A stretch of DNA of 64,000 nt, from positions 248,001 to 312,000 of the forward strand of contig NZ_CP029078.1 of NCBI RefSeq assembly GCF_005222485.1, in the 5' to 3' direction. Below the pieces are notes generated by a model, which saw nothing but the letters and a program-made list of their open reading frames with translations, did not search any database and was not told the origin of the DNA. Made by a program: the position numbers and the translations under genes. Positions 19,312 through 27,289 of the stretch are shown one piece after another. The DNA is from Streptomyces griseoviridis (GTDB taxonomy: Bacteria; Actinomycetota; Actinomycetes; Streptomycetales; Streptomycetaceae). Numbering within the stretch: position 1 is the first letter of the stretch; each line of letters begins with the position of its first letter.

Positions 19312-20439
19312 GTGAAATTCCTGCACCTCGAACGTGCGACGCTCGACACTCTCCTGCCGGGACTCGACGAGACGCTCGCCCGCCGCCCCCTGATCGAGCT
19401 GGAGAGCGCGCCGAGCCCCGCGATCGACGCGTTCCGGGCGGCCGGCGGCCCCGGGCTGCTGGTGCCCGCGCAGAACGCGGGCGCGGGCGCGACGCCCTTG
19501 CAGGCCGTGCGGGTCCAGCGGGCCGTCGGCGCGCGCTGCCCCTCCCTCGCGGTGGCCACCACCATGCACCACTTCTCCGTGGCCGGCCTGGTCGAGGCCG
19601 CCAAGTACGGCACCGGCGTCGAGGGGCTGCTGCTCGAAGCCGTCGCCACCGACCGGCTGCTGCTCGCCTCCGGGTTCGCCGAGGGCCGCACGGGACAGAA
19701 CATCCTGCGCCCGCACATCACCGCCGAACGGCGCGGCGACCACGTCGTCCTCAACGGCAGCAAGATGCCGTGCAGCCTCTCCCGCTCGATGGACCTGCTG
19801 ACCGCGTCCGTCACCATGAAGGACGAGGACGGTGTCGACCGGCTCGCCGTCGCGCTCATCCCGGCCGACACCCCCGGCATCGAGGTACGGCCGTTCTGGC
19901 GCAACCCGATCCTGGCCGGGGCCGAGAGCGACGAAGTGGTCCTCACCGACGTCGAGGTCGACCCGCAGATGGTGGTGCTGACCGACGTCACCGCGGACGC
20001 CGTGCCCGACTCCCTGAACGTCGCCGGGTTCCTCTGGTTCGAACTGCTCCTCACGGCCGCCTACCTCGGCGTGGCCAGCGCCCTCGTGGAGCGCGTCCTC
20101 GAACGCCCCGGCGTCGCCGACGACCCGACCCCCTACCTGGTCGGGGTGGACGGCGCGATGCTCGCCGTCGAGGCGGTGGCGCGGGCGATGGACGACGAGG
20201 AGTGGGGCGACGCCCTCCTGGTGCGGGCGCTGACCGCCAGGTACGCGGCCCAGGACGCCATCGCCGACGCCACCCGGGTCTGCCTCGCGGCGCTCGGAGG
20301 CATGGCGTTCATCGGCTCCCCCGACGGCTCCTACCTGGCCGCGGCCGCCGTCGGACTGACCTTCCACCCGCCCTCCCGCACCCGGATGGCCCGCCCGCTG
20401 CGCGACTTCCTCGACGGCCGCCCCCTGCGCATCGGCTGA
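19312..20439 (+). CDS. Acyl-CoA dehydrogenase family flavoprotein
   Basis: The product (375 aa) has the layout of acyl-CoA dehydrogenases: an N-terminal helical domain (to about 115), a mid beta-barrel that binds FAD and substrate (about 118-225, with ASGFAEG and VVLNGSK), and a C-terminal helical bundle. The catalytic Glu is not obvious by eye. In this operon it would desaturate or oxidise an acyl thioester, possibly one bound to the ACP encoded downstream. The GTG at 19312 is the first start after the P450 stop. A desaturase-like role is inference from context. Confidence 0.85.
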   Translation: MKFLHLERATLDTLLPGLDETLARRPLIELESAPSPAIDAFRAAGGPGLLVPAQNAGAGATPLQAVRVQRAVGARCPSLAVATTMHHFSVAGLVEAAKYGTGVEGLLLEAVATDRLLLASGFAEGRTGQNILRPHITAERRGDHVVLNGSKMPCSLSRSMDLLTASVTMKDEDGVDRLAVALIPADTPGIEVRPFWRNPILAGAESDEVVLTDVEVDPQMVVLTDVTADAVPDSLNVAGFLWFELLLTAAYLGVASALVERVLERPGVADDPTPYLVGVDGAMLAVEAVARAMDDEEWGDALLVRALTARYAAQDAIADATRVCLAALGGMAFIGSPDGSYLAAAAVGLTFHPPSRTRMARPLRDFLDGRPLRIG

Positions 20440-20485
20440 CCCCGCCCCCGCCCCTACCCGACCCCCAGACGAGGAGGTGATCCCG

Positions 20486-21682
20486 ATGGCCCCGGCCGCA
20501 GACCGCCGCACCGGATACCGCGTCGAGATCCTTCCCGGCGCCGACGCGCTGCCCCACGAGGAGTGGGAACGCCTCGCGCCCGCCGACGACCCGATGTGGG
20601 CGCGCGGAGTCTTCACCGCGCTCGAACACTCCTCCGTCGGACCCGACGGCTACGCCGTCCTGGTGCTGCGGCGCGGCGGCGAGACGGTGGCCGCGCTGCC
20701 CCTGTGCCTCTTCCGCGGCCTGCGCCTGGACGACGTGGTCGGCTCCCGGGAACGCCGGCTCCTCGCGCCCGTCGCCGCGTCGGCCCCGCGCCTGCTGCGG
20801 GTGCCGATGCTGTTCTGCGGCCATCTCCTCGGCCAGGGCCATGTCCTCACGAGGGAGGCGCTGGACGCGGAGGCGGCCGGGCTGCTGGTGCGCGGGGTCC
20901 TGGGCTTCGCCCGGCGCGAGAGGATCGGCACGGTCGTCCTCAAGGACTTCGCCGCCGCCGAACTCGCCCCGCTGCGCCCGGCGCTCGAACAGGCCGGCTT
21001 CTTCCTCGCCCCCGGCCTGCCCGACACCGAACTGGCCCTCGGGCACAACTCGTTCGACGAGTACGTGGCCGCGCTGCCCGCCAAGCCGCGCCGCAACGTC
21101 CGCAGCAAACTCCGCAAGTTCCGGGCCCGTCCCGAACTGCGGGTCGACGTCCTCGACGACTTCGCCCACCTGCTGCCCCAGGTCCTCGCGCTCTACCGGC
21201 AGGTCATGGCGCGCGCCGAGCAGAGACTCGACGTCCTCGACCACGACTTCCTGACGGCCCTGCACAGCTCCACCGACCCGGGGCGCCGGCTCGTCGCCTG
21301 CTTCGAGGGGGACCGGCTGGTCGCCTTCCTGCTCTGCCTGTTCCGCGGCTCGGGGGCCGTCGGCGCCCGCATCGGCCTCGACTACCGCCTCGCCCACGAG
21401 GCCCGGCTCTACCACATCGTCCACTACGAGGCGATCCGGCTCGCCATCGACGCCGGCTGCACCCACATCCGGTTCGCGCAGACCGCCTACGAGCCGAAAC
21501 TCGAACTGGGCTGCCGTCTGGTCGAGCAGCGGCACGCGATGACCCACGTACGCCCCCTGCGCCGCGCCGTCCTGCGCCGGGTGCTGCCGCGCGCGCTGGG
21601 CGCCGCGGTCACCGACGCCCTGGAACCGCACCGCACCCCGGCCGCCCGCCCACGGACCGCCCCCTCTCCCGGAGAAAGGTGA
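20486..21682 (+). CDS. GNAT-superfamily / FemAB-like acyltransferase
   Basis: A 398-aa protein with a tandem GNAT-like fold. The second half, with KPRRNVRSKLRKF followed by ALYRQVM, CFEGDRLVAFLLCLF and the tail AQTAYEPKLELGC, resembles the FemAB-like or peptidoglycan-recognition acetyltransferase families. These transfer an acyl or aminoacyl group to an amine. A near-perfect ribosome-binding site GGAGGTGA (20473-20480) places the start at ATG 20486. In an operon with an aminotransferase it is a candidate to acylate the newly made amine; this is inference. It could instead use an aminoacyl-tRNA, as true Fem proteins do. Confidence 0.75.
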   Translation: MAPAADRRTGYRVEILPGADALPHEEWERLAPADDPMWARGVFTALEHSSVGPDGYAVLVLRRGGETVAALPLCLFRGLRLDDVVGSRERRLLAPVAASAPRLLRVPMLFCGHLLGQGHVLTREALDAEAAGLLVRGVLGFARRERIGTVVLKDFAAAELAPLRPALEQAGFFLAPGLPDTELALGHNSFDEYVAALPAKPRRNVRSKLRKFRARPELRVDVLDDFAHLLPQVLALYRQVMARAEQRLDVLDHDFLTALHSSTDPGRRLVACFEGDRLVAFLLCLFRGSGAVGARIGLDYRLAHEARLYHIVHYEAIRLAIDAGCTHIRFAQTAYEPKLELGCRLVEQRHAMTHVRPLRRAVLRRVLPRALGAAVTDALEPHRTPAARPRTAPSPGER

Positions 21683-21686
21683 ACCC

Positions 21687-22142
21687 ATGCCACGAGTCGA
21701 CGTGGACCTGCGTATCGAGGTGCCGCCCGACGCCGCCTGGGCGGCGGTGGTCGACGTGGAGCGCTACCCGGAGTGCATGGAGAGCGTCGACTCGGTCGAG
21801 GTCACCGAGCGGACCGACGACCGGCACCGCACCACCGCCTGGTCGGTCCGGCTCAAGGGATCGCTGCTGCACTGGACCGAGGCCGAGGTCATCGACCACG
21901 AGGCACGGCGCTTCTCCTTCGAGCAGGTCAGCGGCGACCTCGGGCGGTTCGCCGGACACTGGGCGGTCCGGGCCGAACCGGACGGCACCAGCACCGTCTC
22001 CCTGCACGCCGACTTCGACATCGGCATCCCGCTGCTCGCGGAGATGCTCAACCCGGTGGCCGCCGACGCCCTCAGGGAGAACGCCGGCCAGATGCTCGCC
22101 GCCCTGGAGCAGCGCCTGCTGGAGCGGACGGCCACCCCGTGA
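21687..22142 (+). CDS. SRPBCC-fold (polyketide cyclase/dehydrase-like) protein
   Basis: The product (151 aa) has the START/Bet v1-like helix-grip pattern: an N-terminal strand, a helix with DAAWAAVVDVERYPE, a long antiparallel sheet and a C-terminal helix (residues about 120-148). Members include polyketide aromatases/cyclases and lipid-binding coenzyme Q-binding proteins. GGAGAAAGG lies just ahead of the ATG at 21687, four bases after the preceding stop, and its own stop overlaps the aminotransferase start (GTGA). A role in folding or cyclising the acyl chain is plausible. Confidence 0.85.
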   Translation: MPRVDVDLRIEVPPDAAWAAVVDVERYPECMESVDSVEVTERTDDRHRTTAWSVRLKGSLLHWTEAEVIDHEARRFSFEQVSGDLGRFAGHWAVRAEPDGTSTVSLHADFDIGIPLLAEMLNPVAADALRENAGQMLAALEQRLLERTATP

Positions 22143-23398
22143 CCGCACCCGCCACCACCACCGTCGCCGCCCCCGAGGTCTTCGACCGGCTGCGCCGCCA
22201 CCTCTCCCCCGCCCTCGCCCTGACCGGGAACTTCGCCGGGCGCGGAGCCGTCGAGGAGTCGGCGGACGGCTGCCGGGTGACGCTCTCCGACGGGCGCTCG
22301 GCGCTCGACTTCGGCTCCTACGCCGTCACCCTGCTCGGGCACCGGCACCCCGCGGTGACGGCCGCCGTGCGGGCACAGCTCGACACCATGCCGACCTCCA
22401 CCCGCAGCCTCGCCAACCCGGTCATGGCCGCGGCGGCGGCCCGCCTCTCCGGCTACCTGGACGACCGACTGCCCAAGGTGTACTTCGGACTCGGCGGCGC
22501 CGACGTGGTGGAGGTCGCCGTCAAGCTGGCCCGCCTCGCGACCGGCCGCGGCCGGGTCCTCGCGGTGCGCGGCGGCTTCCACGGCAAGACCGTCGGCGCG
22601 CTCGCGCTGACCCACAGCCCGCTCTACCGCGCGGGGCTGCGCGGCTGCGTCGTGGACGTCGTCCACCTGGACCCGGAGGACCCCGACGCGGTGCGCCGCG
22701 AGGCCGCCGCCGGGGAGGTCGCCGCGCTGGTCTTCGAGCCCGTGCAGGGCGAGAACGGCGCCGTGCCGCTGCCCACCGAGGTGCTGCGGCGGTGGTGCGA
22801 GGACGCCCACCGGGCCGGCGCGTTCGCGATCGCGGACGAGATCCAGTGCGGGCTGCGCCGGTGCGGCGCGCGGTCGGTGGCCCTCGCCGACGGGCTGCCG
22901 GTCGACGCCGTGCTGCTCGGCAAACCGCTGGGCGGCGGGGTGGTGCCGCTGTCGGCGCTGCTGTGCACCGAGCGGATGTACGCCCCGCTGGCCGCCGACC
23001 CGTTCCTGCACTCGGCGACCTTCGGCGGTCATCCGCTGAGCTGCGCCGCGCTGCCCGCCGCGCTCACCGCCGTCGAGGAACTCGCCGACCACGGACGCGA
23101 GTTGGCGGCCCTGCTGGACGTCGAGCTGGCCGCTCTCGCGGAGCGTCACCCCGGGGTGGTCGGCGCGGTGCGCGGCCGGGGGCTGCTGCGTGGGATCGAC
23201 TTCGGCTCGCCCGGGACGGCCGGGGCGGTCGTGGTCGGACTGGCCGGTGCGGGGCTGCTGGTCTCGCCCTGCCTCGGCCGGCCGACCACCGTCCGGCTGC
23301 TGCCGCCGCTCGTCGCCACCGCCGCGGAGATCGCGGAGGCGGTCGGGATCCTCGACGCGGCGATCGTGGACGCGGCCGCCGTGACCGGGGCCGGTTGA
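22139..23398 (+). CDS. Class III PLP-dependent aminotransferase
   Basis: A fold-type I aminotransferase of 419 aa in the acetylornithine/4-aminobutyrate group. It shows DFGSYAVTLLGHRHP near the N-terminus, GGADVVEVAVKLAR (PLP phosphate region), GGFHGKT, the cofactor aspartate in ADEIQ, and the PLP lysine in LLGKPLGGG (Lys262). It likely transfers an amino group to an aldehyde or ketone. The downstream gene 25033-26052 encodes a reductase that could generate that aldehyde from an acyl-ACP. The GTG start overlaps the preceding stop, so the two are translationally coupled. Confidence 0.92.
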   Translation: MTAPATTTVAAPEVFDRLRRHLSPALALTGNFAGRGAVEESADGCRVTLSDGRSALDFGSYAVTLLGHRHPAVTAAVRAQLDTMPTSTRSLANPVMAAAAARLSGYLDDRLPKVYFGLGGADVVEVAVKLARLATGRGRVLAVRGGFHGKTVGALALTHSPLYRAGLRGCVVDVVHLDPEDPDAVRREAAAGEVAALVFEPVQGENGAVPLPTEVLRRWCEDAHRAGAFAIADEIQCGLRRCGARSVALADGLPVDAVLLGKPLGGGVVPLSALLCTERMYAPLAADPFLHSATFGGHPLSCAALPAALTAVEELADHGRELAALLDVELAALAERHPGVVGAVRGRGLLRGIDFGSPGTAGAVVVGLAGAGLLVSPCLGRPTTVRLLPPLVATAAEIAEAVGILDAAIVDAAAVTGAG

Positions 23399-23435
23399 CA
23401 CCCGCCCCACCGAACCCCTGCGCACCGGAAGGAAG

Positions 23436-23699
23436 ATGACCGACATGCCCACTCGCGAGGACCTGGCCCTGCTGGTCAGGACCACCATCTCGGACGTACT
23501 CGGCACGGATGTCGAGGACGTGGACGAGCGGACCAGCCTGCTGAACGACTACGGCATCGACAGTCTGGAACTGATGGAGATCGGCGCCCGTCTCGAGCGC
23601 GCCCTGAAGCTGCGGATCGCGGTGGAGGACCTGACCTCGGCGCAGGACGTCGGCCAGGCCATCGACCTGCTGCGGGCGCGGACGGCGGAACCCGTATGA
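23436..23699 (+). CDS. Acyl carrier protein
   Basis: An acidic 87-aa acyl carrier protein with the phosphopantetheine attachment serine in YGIDSLEL (Ser43). It carries the growing or processed chain for the ketosynthase next to it; the two genes overlap by four bases (ATGA). GGAAGG precedes the ATG at 23436; an in-frame ATG at 23445 is also possible and would shorten the protein by three residues. It is too divergent in context to be the housekeeping fatty-acid ACP. Confidence 0.93.
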   Translation: MTDMPTREDLALLVRTTISDVLGTDVEDVDERTSLLNDYGIDSLELMEIGARLERALKLRIAVEDLTSAQDVGQAIDLLRARTAEPV

Positions 23700-24946
23700 C
23701 CGGCAGGCACCGCTCGGGCGGGCATCGCGTCGCCGTCACCGGCATCGGCGTCAAGTCACCCGCGGGCAACGACCTGGAGGAGGCGTACACCACCGTCCTG
23801 AAGGCGGAGCGCACGGCCGCCTCGCTCGCCGGGTGGCTGGTCGAGCAGGACCATCCGGTGCACTTCGGCGCCTTGGTGCCGCCGTTCGACCTGGAGGCGT
23901 ACCTCACCCGGCGCGAGACCCGGCAGATCGACCGGACGACACAGCTGCTGCTCTGCGCCGCGGCCGACGCCGTGACGGACGCGGCGCTCCCCGGCGACCT
24001 GCCGGCCGACCGGGTGGGCGCGCAGATCGGCACCGGCATCGGCGGCCTGCCGAGCATGGAGGCCGTCACCCTCAGCCACGGCGACCGGCCGCGGGAGATG
24101 CCGGTGCACACGGTGCCCAGGACGATGGCCAACTCACCGGCCTGCCGGCTGGCCATGCGCTACGGCTACCAGGGGCCCTGCACCACCTACTCGAGCGCCT
24201 GCGCGAGCGGCACCACCGCCGTCGGGGAGGCCGCGCGGAAGATCAGGTACGGCGACCTCGACGTGGCGGTGGCCGGCGGCGTCGACTCGGCCGTCACCAC
24301 CGTCGTCATGGGGGCGTTCGCGCGGATGCGGGCGATGTCCACCCGCAACACCGAACCCGAGCTGGCCAGCCGCCCCTTCGATGTCGACCGGGACGGCTTC
24401 GTGATGGGCGAGGGCGCCGCCGTGCTCGTCCTCGAACGGATGGACTCGGCGCGGGCCAGGGGCACCCGGATCTACGGCGAGATCGCCGGGTACGCCGACA
24501 CCTGCGACGCCTCCCACATCGTCGCCCCGCGCGAGGACGGCGAGACGGCCGCCCGGTGCATGCGGCTGGCGATCGAGGACGCCGGGCTCCGCACCGCCGA
24601 CATCGGCCACATCAACGCCCACGGCACCTCGACGCTCCTCAACGACCGGTCCGAGGCCCGCGCGGTCGACCGCTGCTTCGGCGGGCAGCCGCCGCCGCTG
24701 ACCGCCGTGAAGGGGGTCACCGGGCATCTGATCGGCGGTTCGGGGGCGTTGGAGGCAGCGCTCGCGCTGCTCTGCGCCGGCCGGGGACTCGTCCCGCCGA
24801 TCGCCAACCTCCGGGCCAGCGCCGAGTCCGACCTGGTGGACCTGGTCGTCGGCGGGCCACGGACCGTCCCGACCGCGCCGGTGCTCTCCAACTCCTTCGG
24901 ATTCGGCGGCCAGAACGCCTGCCTGGTGCTGGTCCCGACGGGGTGA
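23696..24946 (+). CDS. Beta-ketoacyl-ACP synthase (FabF/type II PKS-like KS)
   Basis: A condensing enzyme of 416 aa with a complete Cys-His-His triad: SSACASG (Cys169), NAHGTST and VKGVTGH. The gatekeeper region GFGGQN near the C-terminus is typical of KAS II. It stands alone: there is no chain-length factor, acyltransferase or ketoreductase gene in the operon, so it may perform one or a few extensions on a primary-metabolism acyl-ACP. It is translationally coupled to the ACP gene. Confidence 0.93.
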   Translation: MTGRHRSGGHRVAVTGIGVKSPAGNDLEEAYTTVLKAERTAASLAGWLVEQDHPVHFGALVPPFDLEAYLTRRETRQIDRTTQLLLCAAADAVTDAALPGDLPADRVGAQIGTGIGGLPSMEAVTLSHGDRPREMPVHTVPRTMANSPACRLAMRYGYQGPCTTYSSACASGTTAVGEAARKIRYGDLDVAVAGGVDSAVTTVVMGAFARMRAMSTRNTEPELASRPFDVDRDGFVMGEGAAVLVLERMDSARARGTRIYGEIAGYADTCDASHIVAPREDGETAARCMRLAIEDAGLRTADIGHINAHGTSTLLNDRSEARAVDRCFGGQPPPLTAVKGVTGHLIGGSGALEAALALLCAGRGLVPPIANLRASAESDLVDLVVGGPRTVPTAPVLSNSFGFGGQNACLVLVPTG

Positions 24947-25032
24947 GCGGACCGCCAGGACGCATCGGGGTCCGCGACCGGCGCCGACCCGACCGACGTG
25001 GAACACGTCACCCGACCCGACAGGGAGAGACC

Positions 25033-26052
25033 ATGCGCATCCTCGTCACTGGAGCGACCGGGGTGGTCGGCACCGAAGTCGTCGACCAGCTGCACACCGC
25101 GGGGCACCCGGTCACCCGGGTCGCCCGGCGGCCCGCCGACGCCTCCCTGGTCGGCTGGCGGATCGGCGCCGGCCCCGCGCCCGCAGCCCTCCACGGGCAC
25201 TGGGACGTGATCGTGCACGCGGCGGCCTCCACCCGGTGGACGCTCAGCAGGGCCGAGGCGACCGCCGCCAACGTCGACGCGCTGCGCGCCGTCCTCGCCC
25301 TCGCGGACCGCGACACCCACGTCGTCCATCTCTCCACCGCGTACGTCGGGGGCGTCCGCAACCCGGAGGATCTGCGGGGGGCCGAGTTCGAGGGGTACCG
25401 CAACGGCTACGAGTGGTCCAAGGCGGTGTGCGAGGACGTCGTCCGGGCGGAGCACGCGGGTCCGTTGACGCTGGTGCGGCCGCCGTTGATCGTGGGGCGC
25501 AGGGGCAGCGGGGAGATCGCCAGGTTCTCCGGCCCGTACACGATCATCCAGGCGCTGGTGTCGGGGCTCGCCGCGGTGGTCGTGGGCGACCCGGCCGGGT
25601 ACGCCGAGATCAGCCCGGTGGACGAGGTCGCCGCCCTGGTCGTCGGCGCGGCGCTCGGGTCGCCGCCCGCGGCGCCGCGCACCGAGGTGCTGGCGGCCGG
25701 GCGGGGCGCGCTGACCCTCGACGCGCTGCTCGACGTCGTCTGCGACACCGTCAACGAGTGCCGGGCCGCGCACGGGGTTGACCCGGTGCGGCGGCCGCCG
25801 CTGGTGTCGGGCGACAGCTGGAACCGGTTCTTCCTGCCGCTCGCCGACCAGTACCTGTCGCCGTTCCAGAACCAGGCGGTGAAGCTGCTCGCCATGTTCC
25901 AGAGCTACACCAGCATGCGCGAGCCGTTCGAACCCACCCGCACGGTCGTCGACCCGGCCGGGGTGATGGCCGCGTCGGTGCGTCACTGGGCGGCCCGCAA
26001 GCCGCGGCTCGCGCTGGCCCGTCCCGAGCCGTGGACGATGCTCGCGGTCTGA
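25033..26052 (+). CDS. NAD(P)-dependent extended SDR / thioester-reductase-like protein
   Basis: A 339-aa extended short-chain dehydrogenase. The Rossmann motif is TGATGVVG (residues 6-13), the catalytic Tyr/Lys are Y126 and K130 in YEWSK, and STAYVGG precedes them. The overall pattern matches the male-sterility/thioester-reductase NAD-binding group, which reduces acyl thioesters to aldehydes, but a sugar-epimerase-like role is not excluded. AGGGAGA precedes the ATG at 25033. As the last gene of the operon it could release the ACP-bound chain as an aldehyde for the aminotransferase. Confidence 0.82.
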   Translation: MRILVTGATGVVGTEVVDQLHTAGHPVTRVARRPADASLVGWRIGAGPAPAALHGHWDVIVHAAASTRWTLSRAEATAANVDALRAVLALADRDTHVVHLSTAYVGGVRNPEDLRGAEFEGYRNGYEWSKAVCEDVVRAEHAGPLTLVRPPLIVGRRGSGEIARFSGPYTIIQALVSGLAAVVVGDPAGYAEISPVDEVAALVVGAALGSPPAAPRTEVLAAGRGALTLDALLDVVCDTVNECRAAHGVDPVRRPPLVSGDSWNRFFLPLADQYLSPFQNQAVKLLAMFQSYTSMREPFEPTRTVVDPAGVMAASVRHWAARKPRLALARPEPWTMLAV

Positions 26053-26146
26053 CCGCACACGGGCCGGTGGGGACGGGTCCCGGTCGGCCTGACGCTTGTT
26101 GTGAGGCGGCGGGTGGCGGACCATGGCGCTCCGGAAGGGGAGCGTG

Positions 26147-27289
26147 ATGATCGAGACGGTGTTCCATACCCATGACCTGCCGCCCGGCGAGCGGGCGGAC
26201 GCGTTCGTGGAGCAGTTGTCCCGCTCGCACGCGCCGGTGGGGATGGCGGGGCGGCCGGGCGCGGGGTTCCTGGCGCATCAGCGGATCATCGAGCTGGGCA
26301 GGGTGGCCGTGGTGCCCGCCACCATGGACTCCTTCGTGATCCACCGGACGCCGCGGCTGATCAGGCGCTCGGACCCGGAGAGCTACCATCTGTCGCTGAT
26401 CACGCGGGGCACGGTCGGGCTGAGCCTGGCCGGGCGGGACACGGTGTACGGGGTCGGGCAGATGCGCACCAACGACTCCTCGCGCCCGTTGGAGATACGT
26501 CTCGGCACCGGTGGTGAGCGGATCGAGGCGGTCAGCGTGGACGTGCCGAGGTCGGCGCTGCCGCTGCCCGCGGCCAAGGTCGCGCGGGTCATCGGGCGGC
26601 CCCTCGACGGGCGCGGCGGGGTGGGGGCGCTGTTCGCCACCTTCCTCACCGGTCTCGCCGCGAACAGCGCCTCGTACACCGCGGCCGACGTCCCCCGGCT
26701 GGAGACGGTGCTGACCGATCTGCTCGCCGCCCTCTTCGCGCACGAACTGGACGCGCTCGACGCGCTGGCCCCCGAGACCCGCACGCACACCCTCGTCCTG
26801 CGGATCCGCGCCTTCATCCACCAGCACCTCGGCGATCCAGGGCTCACCCCGGGGCGGGTCGCGGACGCCCACCACATCTCCGTCAGCTATCTGCACCGGA
26901 TCTTCCGTGAGCGGGACCGGCCGGACGGCGGTCCGGGCACCGTGATGGGGTACATCCGCGCCGAGCGGCTGGAGCGGGCCAGGCGGGAGCTGGCCGATCC
27001 GGCGCTGCGCGGGCGGCCGGTCCACGAGATAGCGCACCGCTGGGGCTTCGCCCACCCGAGCGCGTTCGCGCGGGCGTTCCGGGCCGCCTACGGGGTCGCG
27101 GCCCGGGAGTACCGGATGCACGCGCTCGACGCGGTGTCAGCCGCGGGCGGCCGGGGGCAGGTCCTGCTCGGCCCAGATGGTCTTGCCCTCGGGGGTGTGG
27201 CGGGTGCCCCAGCGCCGGGTGAGCTGGGCGACCAGGAAGAGACCGCGGCCGTTCTCGTCGAGGGCGCGGGCGTGCCGCATCCTCGGTGA
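26147..27289 (+). CDS. AraC-family regulator with long read-through tail
   Basis: This transcription factor (380 aa) has an N-terminal cupin-like AraC-binding domain (about 30-190) and a C-terminal double helix-turn-helix (about 220-325, with SVSYLHRIFRE and AHRWGFAHPSAFARAFRAAYG). The ATG at 26147 follows GGAAGGGGAG; an ATG at 26123 has no site. The regulator core ends near residue 330, yet the frame stays open another 50 codons and overlaps the end of the convergent phosphatase gene by 153 bp. It lies directly downstream of the KS/aminotransferase operon and could control it. The tail has no recognisable domain. Confidence 0.85.
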   Translation: MIETVFHTHDLPPGERADAFVEQLSRSHAPVGMAGRPGAGFLAHQRIIELGRVAVVPATMDSFVIHRTPRLIRRSDPESYHLSLITRGTVGLSLAGRDTVYGVGQMRTNDSSRPLEIRLGTGGERIEAVSVDVPRSALPLPAAKVARVIGRPLDGRGGVGALFATFLTGLAANSASYTAADVPRLETVLTDLLAALFAHELDALDALAPETRTHTLVLRIRAFIHQHLGDPGLTPGRVADAHHISVSYLHRIFRERDRPDGGPGTVMGYIRAERLERARRELADPALRGRPVHEIAHRWGFAHPSAFARAFRAAYGVAAREYRMHALDAVSAAGGRGQVLLGPDGLALGGVAGAPAPGELGDQEETAAVLVEGAGVPHPR

